From Siniperca chuatsi (Eukaryota > Chordata > Actinopteri > Centrarchiformes > Sinipercidae): 64,000 nt of DNA. The notes below the pieces were generated by a model that was given only the letters and a program-made list of their open reading frames with translations, made no database searches and was not told the DNA's origin. The stretch lies in the NCBI RefSeq assembly GCF_020085105.1, contig NC_058042.1, forward strand, positions 12,771,001-12,835,000, given 5' to 3'. The position numbers and the translations under genes are program-made. Below, piece by piece: positions 12,229 through 22,900 of the stretch (position 1 is the stretch's first letter; the number at the start of each line of letters is the position of its first letter).

Positions 12229-12660
12229 TGATCATTGATTTGTCAGTCTCTGACATTGGTAAAATTTTGTCTATTACAGATCCCGTCATGGCACTGGTAA
12301 ACTTTACAGAATCTTTTAATGTTATTGCTGACAGACATGCTCCTTTTAAAAAACAAAGAATTAAAAACAGATTCAGTCCTTGGTTCTCCCCACAACTCTC
12401 CAATGCCATCCATGACAGAGATAAAGCCTGGTCCAAGGCTAGATCCAGTGGCACCCCTGAGGACTGGTTAACCTTTAGGCCACATAGAAACATCCGCACC
12501 AGCATGATTAGGAAGGCTAAATCAAATTATTATCAGTCAGCTCTCCGCCTGTGATACTTCCACTAGATTTTGGAGCACCTTAGCATCTCTCATCACAGTC
12601 ACACCTCCCATCTCAAATCAAACATCTATCTTGTCATATTACTGATAGATCTTCTATGGT
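12229..12660 (+). mobile_element. Non-LTR LINE relic, 5' part (endonuclease-RT linker)
   Basis: The frame 12228-12554 reads ...FNVIADRHAPFKKQRIKNRF, then DKAWSKARSSGTPEDWL and IRKAKSNYYQSAL. This is the linker found before the reverse transcriptase in L2/CR1-group fish LINEs. It is stopped at 12553 and cut by the Penelope-like fragment. Confidence 0.75.
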
Positions 12661-13480
12661 AGGACGGTGTAGTCCCTCATTCGTCCAGGAGTGTTCTATC
12701 GTAGAAAAGGTTTCAGTCGTAGTCACCTGGACACTGTTTTCAGAATCAAGACGTTTCGGCTCCCATCCGGAGGTCATTCTCAATTGTGAAAAAAAACAGA
12801 CAACACTTTAAGACAGAAACTCGTTCACCCTAAGGACAAGTTACCCACACAGAAACAGAGCAATGTTGTCTACTCCATTCAATGCAGTGAAAACTGCAAA
12901 GAACGGTACATAGGCGAGACCAAACAGCCACTTCACAAAAGACTTTATCAGCACAGACGACACGCTAACTCAGGATTACAGAGCGCCGTGCATTTGCATT
13001 TAAAAGCTACAAACCACACATTTGAAGACAGCGAGGTGAAGATTCTAAGTAGAGAGAAGAGTTGGTTTGAACGGGGTGTCAAGGAAGCCATTTTTGTGAA
13101 AAAAGAGAACAGAAATGGTGGTCTGAGATTTAATCTGCCCAAAGTCTATCAGAATGTATTATCACCTTGGTCACGCCTATCACATGCTAATCAGGCACTT
13201 AACAGTGATGAAGTAGATGCAGCCAGAAAACAATAGGCCTGATTACTGATTACTGGGCCATCTTGGAAACTATTAGGTCAGTTTCAGGTGAAACTAGCTA
13301 TTAACAGATACTCAGGTAGATTCCTTCCTGAGGGCAGGGCTTATGTAACTCAGAGTAGCTTTAATTTCCAGTTCCCGTCCAATTTTTTCACAATTGAGAA
13401 TGACTTCTGGATGGGAAGTCGCCTTCATCTAAGTGCCCCCTTTAATCTGTCCACATTTAGCACATATTTTTAATCAAACA
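12661..13480 (+). mobile_element. Penelope-like element fragment with GIY-YIG endonuclease domain
   Basis: A frame open from about 12799 to the TAG at 13234-13236 reads ...NVVYSIQCSENCKERYIGET, then KRLYQHRRRH and SWFERGVKEAIFVKKENR. This is the C-terminal GIY-YIG-type endonuclease of Neptune-like Penelope elements (YSI...RYIGE plus the WFERGVKEAI block). The reverse transcriptase is absent. Flanking arms 12755-12796 and 13383-13423 are inverted copies (CCCATCCGGAGGTCATTCTC versus its complement), as in Penelope terminal structures. It lies between two halves of a LINE. Confidence 0.75.
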
Positions 13481-13489
13481 TTTTTAATA

Positions 13490-14132
13490 GGCATGATTCC
13501 AGCTTTGTGGAAAAGCGCCTCAGTAACACGTTACACAAAAGTGGTGATGTCTCCAATCTCAACAACTATCGCCCAATATCCAAACTTCCCTTTTTAGCAA
13601 AAATCCTAGAATCCTTGGTCAATTTACGTGCCTTTATTGACTCACAAAACTTACAGCCACAGCATTCTGGTTTTCACCCAGGTCACAGCACAATAACAGC
13701 TGCAGTTTCAGTCATTGCTAACATTGTGCTGCCCTCTTCATTGACCTCTCTAAAGCATTTGATACTGTTGATCACAAAATCCTACTCCACAAACTACAGT
13801 CTATAGGTCTAGATAAAGCCACACTTTATTGGTTCCACTCTTACCTTACAGAGAGAACTCAAACTGTCGTTGATGATGGTACTCAGTCAAGCCATCTTAC
13901 AATCAGAAATGGGTTGCCACAGGGATCTATCCTTAGTCCACTGCTGTTTACATTATACATAAATAACATTATACTTCCAAATCAATACTCCAATGTACAT
14001 TTTTTTGCTGATAATACTATTTTATATGCGCCAGGCGTCACCCGAGCCCAGGCCCTCACTTGTCTTCAGTCTGCCTTTCATGCTTTTCAAGTATCACTCT
14101 TTAATCACAGACTAGTTTAAAATGCAGAAAAG
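13490..14132 (+). mobile_element. Non-LTR LINE relic, reverse transcriptase part
   Basis: Reads NNYRPISKLPFLAKILESLV, a broken stretch, then LPQGSILSPLLFTLYINN and FADNTILYA. These are reverse transcriptase motifs; the catalytic box FADD is FADN here. Frame changes and stops make it non-functional. It continues the LINE at 12229-12660. Confidence 0.8.
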
Positions 14133-14270
14133 TCTGGGGGCCATGAATGTCTGTACAAAATTTCATGGCAATGCATCAAATAGTTGTTGAGATATTTCAG
14201 TGTGGACCGAAGTGGTGGACCAACCGACAGACCAACATTGCCATCCCTAGAGCCCCACCGCTAGCATGGC

Positions 14271-17200
14271 AAAACAAACAAAAAAATACTCCAGAGATGA
14301 GAGATGTGTGATAAAGACAGGAGCAAAAAGGACGAAATACAGAAAATTTTCCTGTGTTGTAAAGTTAAACCCTATCAAACAAAAGCATACAGGCAAAAGT
14401 GAAATAGTCTGAGTTTTGCCTTTGTGTTGTGGATACACTCAAAATATAATTGTTTGAGATTTTTCTGTTTGATCTTGCTGACTTGTAGGGTACACAAATA
14501 TGTGTATCGTTCAAGTGCCATGCACATGTTCATGCTCTCCTGCCACACTGTGTACAGCACATGTGTGCACATTCACTTTTTTGTGTATTCGTTTGTACTA
14601 ATGGCTGATACATTACGGTGTTTTCATAGCAATTCTCTAACTCTGGGATTATCAGTATGTGCTCAGGTAGGTGTCAGGAGCTTTGGAGCAACCTGACAGC
14701 AGGTTCTGGTGTCATAATCGCCTTGAGGTGTATATGTTCATGACATATAAAACAAACAAGATTAGTGCCCTTTCTCATATGATGCAGCAATTCCTTCGTG
14801 CAAATAGGGAGGGAGACTGTGGGCTGTGTTGACTGAAAAACACAGGTGGTACGATGCTAAAGAGAAATGTGAATTTGTGTGTGAGTGGAGGAAGTAGAGG
14901 GGTAGATAAGAGGAAGCTATAGGAGACTCAACACTTACAGCTATATCCTCCCCATTGCTTCGTTGAAGGTCTGATAGGGAGCAGATTTCATAACAGCCTA
15001 ATAACACCCTCCAAGGGGTCTCAAGATACAGCTGTTCTATCTCTGCAAGAGCTGCCATCATCTTTACCTCAACAATCCAGCACCTGTCAACAGCTGTCAA
15101 ATCCTACAACCCCTGAGCCGACTGATATTGACAATAAAACAGGAGGTAGGATCAGTGGGTTGGCGTGAATGTGTGCACACATGCGTGTAAGTTTGTGTTG
15201 GTGAAAAGGTCCAAGAGTGGACATTCATTTCAACACCACCACCCAGAGAAAAGCTTGGTATGCACCTGGCAGCTATACCTTCACACTGTGGGATAAAGAC
15301 AGATTTCATGGAGGCATGGAGAGGAATACAGCGAGGCAGCCGCACAGAAAGAAAAATGTATAATGATTCACGTTGTCACAGCCATGACTTTTGGACAGCT
15401 CTGGTTACTTGCAGTGTGCTGCAGAGGAGATGGAGAATTGTAAGCCTTGTCATGCATCATAAATGTAATACCATATGGGAATGCAGCTTTCACACACAGC
15501 AGAGAATACGAAATTTGTGCACCCCATAAAGAAGAATGTATTCCCTTTTACGAGGTAGCAAAGGACATATTGTGTGGCAGGCCTCATAAACATATGCATG
15601 TTTCTCTTATGAGTTTTTTCCCAGTATTTGAGGGAAGGCTGTACAGAATGAGGGAGGAGGATTAAGAGGCAGATAAGCAGAGACACTATTTACATTGAAA
15701 TGGCTGTATTGCTTGAGAAGGGGGAGGATGAGGAGTCGAAATGGAAATAGATGAGAATGAGATGATCTGGGTGATCTGGGATCTGAATGTGAATGGAAAG
15801 AAGGTTGAAGGTGCAGGCAAAAATAATCATGTATGGGATGTTTGTGCTGAGAGATACAGGATCAGCATGTATACCATTTCACTCACCCCTGCCCCAGAAG
15901 GGCTCTTCGGTGGCAATCTCATAGCTGCCTTTTTTTCTCCTAATATTTGCCACAGACGTATCAAACAAAAAGTGGATCTTGCGAATGTGGAGGAGTTTTT
16001 ATCTTGCTGTCTCTGGTGGGATTGTTAAAGCAGACAGTGTCTATAGATCTTTGGGGGTCACAGCATTCAGAAACCTCCATTTGTTGGTGCCATCATCCCC
16101 TTGGTAACAATAAAGGACAATCAGTGTGTGTGAATCAGCTTGTGGCAAGGATCTGGACCCCTGCACCTCAGGGTGGGGACCCTATCATCATCTTTGCTTG
16201 CTGCACAGCTCTGCAGAGGGAGCAGCAAAGCTTAAGACATCATGCCCAGATTTGGCAGTGCTTACTTTCACTATATCTGGCTATTTCTCTGTCCACTCCC
16301 AGTGACTTAGATGCATCTGCAGTGAGACTGATCAATAGATCACACCAGCAAGAGGTCTTGAGGCCAATTAGGCCAGGCAAGGTGTTGTCAGACTTTGTGT
16401 CAATACTGAAGCTTGTCTTGCCTTAGGAACAATGGATAAGGAATAAAGGCAGATAGATATTACTGTGTGTGTGCATGTGTGTGTGTGTGCTCTGTGCTCT
16501 GCAGTTACTGATTTACATTAAATGACCATCAACCCACCCAAGAGAAGTTCTAGCACATCTTAAGCTCTTGACCGCACCCCATTTTCAGTAAATGCCTCCT
16601 TCACTGTCGGGTCTGCTCCTACATACCAAATAGAGCAGGGAAGTGTGATGAAGGGCAGCTGATCAAATGTCATTGTCCTGCTTTCATGCACAATACTTTA
16701 GCGCCCTCTGTTGGTGTGTTAGATTACAATATGATTATTTTTTTTATCTCACATTATCCGACTTGTAAATGTATCACAGTTGATGCATATGATCTTAAGT
16801 GTGCACATTTTCAACCAGCTCCTGAAAATAATTGTCATTCCCTGAGCCTAACGTATTACAATATTAGTTTAATTTCCCCTTGCCTTTAGCAAATCACTCC
16901 AAGTCTGCCCAATACTGAAATATAATTTATCTGTGTCTGATACCTATCTCAGATTAATCATGGAGGTGAATTCATTAACCTTAATTGCAAGGTTTATGTG
17001 GTGAAAGGGCAAGGTGTGGTGAGGGTTCATAGAAGAGGAGATACCATCCAATTCATTCAGTATTGGTTTGCAAAAGACTTCTGGCCAAGCAATAACTGAG
17101 AACCTCTCTCTCTCACACACAAACACACACACACACACCCTCACTCTCTCTATGACAGTCAAGTTAATTAAAGTAGTTGAAGAATCAGGTACTCAGAGTA

Positions 17201-19799
17201 AAGACAGAATTAGTCTCCCTCAGGCCAAGCACTTTAAATCTTAATCAGACGTACACTAATTAAACTTCCTTTCAGCACTAGCCTAAAAATTTTGTATTTT
17301 GCTCTCAGATGGTTGTGTGTGAGATTGTAGACAGTGTTTACACCAAATGTTTGCTTTTAATTTTAAAAAAAGTATAGTTAGTTAGAGTAGTTATGTTGTT
17401 TCTTGTGCCCAGCCCATTTGGACTTACAATAAAAAATATTGTTGCAATGATGAAACATTTGTAGGGCAAGAACGGAACTTCTTACATATAAAATTACATT
17501 GCAAACAAAGAATTTTGTCTTCCAAAAAAGGTTTCCTTCCTAAAACACAATGCAAGTCCGTCCAGAAGAACTCATAAGAAATAAAGGACTAAGATAAGGG
17601 ATGGGCAATAAAACATGAAATAGACTTTTTCTGAAACAAATTTTTAAAAATAAATTCTTTACCAATTAATTGGCCTGCTTCTATGTTATGTACCTGAACA
17701 TAACTGTGCACACAGAGCTCTGTGTCAGTATTCATCTATGTTTACACCAGTATGTGCTTTTTTAGATACATTTTTATATGCAATAGGAGTCATGAGTTGA
17801 CATATTACTACAAAAGACAAGCTTAATGCAAAATCTTGTCATTTCAACCATGATGCACATGACAAATGAGCTGTGTACATGCTTTAAATGCAACATATGT
17901 ATTAAAAAAGTTTATTTGTAGTGGTTTGTGAGGTATACTGCGACACCAGATGGTAAAAGTAGGCTAATGCAAAAAATAAATAAATAAACACATAAATATG
18001 CCAAGGGAAATTAGGCTCCTAGCTTGTTTTTCAAAGCTTGACTAACCAGTTATGTCATAACAAATCCTGCTCTGGGCAGAAAAAAGGCTTTGGTGCTGCT
18101 GCTTTGGCATCTTAACTGCTCTGCATGTCAGTTCAGGCCAGGAAGAGCAATCCAGCCATTCTCAACCTGAGGGACTCCAAACTAGGAATTCAGTTCATGA
18201 ATCATGCAGACCCCAGGCTCCAGCATGAAATCACTCATTTGTTCCATTTTTCCATGGACTGAAAAAGTTGGACAGTGAATGCCAGAAGCTATTGCAAGAA
18301 TGGGGATTTTTCTACCTCGTAATGCTTTTAGGAACTACCCACTTCACTCAAATTCTATGAATAGAGAGAAGATTGGGAGCAGGAGTATAAGGTAACGGAT
18401 TGGAAAAGGAGAATGAAAGAAATGTACAGCTCCATTTCTCAGAAATATAATTTCATCTTGTATGTGACCTCACTTCCTGGTAGGTGTCCCAGCCTACAGA
18501 CATAGCCTGTGGTTATCAGGTGCCTTTTTTCCCCTCTTATCAGTGTTGTACAGCACGTAGGTCTTGGTGGTATAAGGTTCACCACGCCTTAGCTGCTGCT
18601 GCATGGTCCTCTCTTTCTGGATACGTTAAAAGTTGTGTTTCAAGATTAGTCAAAATAAAGATCAGAACTAACATTTGGAACTTAACCAGGTAAGCTTGTT
18701 TCATCAGTAACACATTTCTACCCAGGGATAACACATTATTCATCATTTTATGAGAGCTTATGGTATAATTACAGAAGTTTTACAGTTGTAGTTTAGTATC
18801 CTTTTGTGCACACTGATCAGAGGTTGTACCATCAAAGTTAAACTTTAAACTATCAAAATTAAAAGTATGTCTGTAACTCTGTTTTGTACTTATGTATGTC
18901 AGACTGTCAGTGAATCTCATAGGCATGTGCAGGCAAGAACACAAAGAGAAAATATGTTTCCAGCAGGGAAAGGGACTAGGTAATCGATGACACAGCAAAA
19001 GTGTTGACATTTCTGTGCTCATAAAAACTCTGGGAGGGTGCATACCCATGCATGAATGTCAGGATATCATCTTAAAACAATTCACTTTAATGCCTGTCAA
19101 TCAAGCTCTCAGAAAAAGAAATAAAAACAGGTTGTAAATTTCTGTTTTGTGCTTTGCACTCTCAAGGACATTCATCCCACATGTGGTGCTTTCCGTTTAG
19201 CTGTGCAGGTGTTTAGTACATAAACAAAGAAATCTTTAACACCAAATCCTCAAGTTAAACTGAGTGTGCTGAATCCACACTGTCAATGTCCAAATCAGTC
19301 TTTTTGTTTTGGAGCTCCCCTCACTGGTGACTGAAAGCACCTTTGTTTGCTCAGACATGATATTCAGTATGTTCCTGTATCACGCTTCCTCAAGTCCTCA
19401 CTTTCACAACTTTGTCTACTTTTTCTCTCAGCTCACTCAGGGTAGAGATGAGGTCCAAACAGCCCAGTTGCAGCTACTGTGCTAAAAAGACACTGTATCT
19501 GCCTCTCAAAGCCAAAACTCTTATTTACAGTATGTATAGCTGGTTTAATTCTTGCTCCATGTCCTGCCATCAGTAATAAACTGATTTGGGTGTTAATTCT
19601 ATTCAGTCACAGTCCGTTGGGCACATAGCAGCAGAATACATAGCCTAATTGTGCATCGAGTGTCCAGTGTTTTTCTTTAAAACTGTTCCTAAAGTATTTC
19701 TACATCTTAAAGGATATTTATTCTCACCACTGGATTCAAAAATTAAACAGCGGTTGATCGTAAGGGGTAATTAGGCCTACGTGTCTCTGAAATGACACG
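14271..19799. other. Intergenic, no gene recognised
   Basis: No conserved protein on either strand. A 159-codon plus-strand frame at 15947-16426 has no family resemblance and no splice support. One short stretch with consensus splice sites (14939-15042, minus) is listed as a weak lead. Short (CA)n at about 17117-17137. Confidence 0.45.
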
Positions 19800-19994
19800 A
19801 GGGTGTCCCATTTGGTGATCACTCTCGCATCGACGCAAGGAAGAGAAGTAGGAAAGCGAGGAGGGACTTGAAGCTAAACGGAAAGCAGCATACACACACA
19901 CACACACACACACACCTCACCACTGCCTGTACTGAGTTCCGTGCTGTTCCGTTCTTATTTTTCGCAGGTCAAAGGGATTTTCTGTGAAAGCTGC
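19800..19994 (+). promoter_or_regulatory. Presumed 5' UTR/upstream region of the KAP gene
   Basis: This stretch precedes the first ATG of the KAP gene and has a short (CA)n run at about 19891-19914. A polypyrimidine stretch ending in CGCAG at about 19970 could be a splice acceptor, in which case a further non-coding exon lies upstream. No clear TATA box or initiator is visible, so promoter placement is inferred from position only. Confidence 0.25.
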
Positions 19995-22900
19995 ATGTCT
20001 CACCACAAAGTCATCATGTCTAAAGGGAAAAAGGATAAGTTATTTTCTGCAGGTAATGATTCATATGTGGCATGGTTTTCTCCCCTTCATTTTCACTTTC
20101 AGTTTCACTTTGTTAATGAAATTCTCATTGACACTCATCTGTGAAAATTATCATGAACTGAGTGTAAATGCTTATAATGTCTGAATCAGCGAAGTGTGTC
20201 TCCAGCCTCTCTCATTTGCCGTATTTGGCTGAAACAGTGCCCCTCTGAATTAATAAAAAAATATATTATTGTCGTTATTATTATTATTGTTGTTGTATTA
20301 CTGGTAGCATTGTTATCGAGCCTCTGCTCCATTATTATTATCATAATCATTATTATTATTATTAGCTTTCATTAACGCAAGGTCGCACAGGAGATATAAA
20401 TTGATTTCAGTTTTTCGATTTAGCAGTTATGGTTGGTTTGTATTTTCAAAACAGCGCCCCCAGTCTATTGCATTTACATGTCACCACGCTCTTTTGGAAA
20501 AAACATGAAAATGAAAATGACATTTTCTAACAACTAAAAGTAAATGCAAAGACTGGGGGCGCTGTTTTGCTTACTGCATTTGAATATTGTCCACTGTATA
20601 GCAGGTAAAGTCTTTGAAAATGAAATGTAAAATGCCGTTTTAATTAAAATTTTCAAATTATTAGAAAATTGCATTTTCATATTGACTTAAATATTGCTTG
20701 CATTAATGGAAAATCAGGCTACATTGTTTGCATTTTCATTTTTGAATTTGAATTAACATTTGAATATTGTCCACTGTACAGCGAGTACAGCTTAAAAAAT
20801 TAAATGTCAGCTTTTCCATTTTCATTTTAATATAACACTCATGTAACACTCATATAAGTTTGTGAAAATTAAAATTGGATTATTGCATTTTAATTTTTAC
20901 TCAAAAAACACACGTGGAAAATGATAATAATCTTTTGGAATTACCTCTTAATTTTCAAGTTTACATTATCATTTGAATAGAGTCCAGTGTACGCTTCCAT
21001 ACTCATCTATGAACACAGTCTACGCTGTGAACATTTTCCTGAAATGAGTGCAAATGCTCACCTCATTAATGTCTAAATGAACAAGCGTCATGTGTCTGCA
21101 CTGTTGTTTCAGTTTAGCTCAGCATTGGTGAGCTTAAATAAGAAAAACATATTTGGCTTCAATCAAGAACATTGTCGCTAATAATTAATCCTCTGAGCGT
21201 GTCTACCTGAGATCCAGTTCTCTCAGTTTTAATGTCTTTGAATAGGTGTGTCAAAATCCTCCAGCTTAGGTTACTTGTAATGTTTTTGCTCACAGAAGAC
21301 TCTGTGGACAAGAGAATCAAGTTTATGGGAATACAAAATGAAAAGTGGTATTTGTTTTCTTTTAAATCTCCTTTCAGATGATATTTATGCATATGCGCTG
21401 TCTAAGACCCTGACACAAGTTTCATCACCTGCAACTGTAGGACTCTACTCTTCATGTCAGAATCGAATTAACATGATCCTCGGACAAATGGAAGGTATGT
21501 TAACACTCTCTGTACCCCAGCATGTCGTCTCTTTCGTCTGCTGGATGGCTCTTGCTTGACAGTGTCTACAGTCTGTGGGTAGGATAGGATGTTAGAAGGT
21601 CTTGATGTTGGCACCAAACATAAAAAATAAACTTCAAATGATTTGAAGTCTGTTTCTGTTTTCAGTGTTCACTCCACAATGTTCACTGTAAACATGACTG
21701 GAGCTGGTGTGAAACTGTGGTATGTTGACTGTAGAAACTGCACCTGTTAACAATAAAATGCTGTGGCAGCACAATATCCTTACACCATACAACATTGTTT
21801 AATTCTTGCATTGACTTAGCCACTGCAGTAGTAAAATCACTGAGCTGGGCTCCCCCGGTAGCTCACCTGGCACAGCCTGTATCACGAAAGACTGAGTCCG
21901 GGTTCGTGTCCGGCCCGGGCACCTTTGCTGCATATCATCCCCTCTCGCTCCCCTGCCTTTCCTGTCTCTCTCTACTGTCACTGCCAATAAAGCAAAAAAG
22001 CAAGAAAATAAGACAATCACTGAGCTACTTCTTGGCATGTGAATGACCTGTGCACCACCTCAGAGCTGGTTCATGCTTTAGACTTCCTCACAAGTGGCTG
22101 ATTGAAAAGTGCAGACCTCTAGGGGATGTCTGTGTCCTCAAGTACACATACCATAATTCTCCTAAACACTGCACATACATCCCAGCTCAAGGTGTGCTCC
22201 CTTCACACACCTTATATATTTCCCCCAACACATTTATGTCATATGCATATATAGTCAACTTGCCCATGAAATATGTGAAGACTTGAAAATACATGTGCAT
22301 GAAAATACAGGTTTTCTTTTTATATACAAGTTACATTGACAGTGGAGGGCTTCATTAGAAAAGCTTAAGGTTGTTTCTTTGTGTTACCCAGAAGGTCATC
22401 ACATATAGGATTGTTATGATGAATTTTTTTGTAAAACCCTAGCAAACATTATTGCACATGTTGGACCAGGCTTTATGTTCACATATTAATGTTCACACAA
22501 TAATAAAGCTTCGAAGTGTTGTAAGACACATCATAAATACTGTAATTCAATAGCTATATATTAGAATTTTTTATTGTGCATCTTGCCTTGACTTGAACAA
22601 TTGAAAAAGCACAATCCTTTGCATATGACCATGTATTTCTGCGGAAAAATCAGGCTAAATATTGGAACAGGTTTTGGGTTTAGTGCCATTACCAGGGCAT
22701 TTCATCAAAGTTGGTGAGAGCCAAATAAGCAAAATTCACCAACTTATTGCTATAATATTCTACTAAACATTCTAAAAACCTTCTATTCATTGTCCTCTTT
22801 ATGTCCTACCCAACATGTTGTTTTACCTGTCTTGATACCTCTCTGCCTTGATTTATATTGTTTATCCTTACGTGTATCCCAACCATCTAAATGATTTATC

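Larger units (their letters stand above)
12150..14270. mobile_element. MITE-like element (copy 2) split by a LINE insertion
   Basis: Left remnant 12150-12228 and right remnant about 14133-14270 match the two ends of the 297-1110 repeat. Terminal 10-mers GCCATGCTAG (12150-12159) and CTAGCATGGC (14261-14270) are perfect inverted repeats. The middle of the element is missing or replaced. Confidence 0.6.

Noticed and set aside
15947-16426. 159-codon plus-strand frame
   Set aside because: No recognisable domain, no promoter or splice support, and ordinary intergenic composition.
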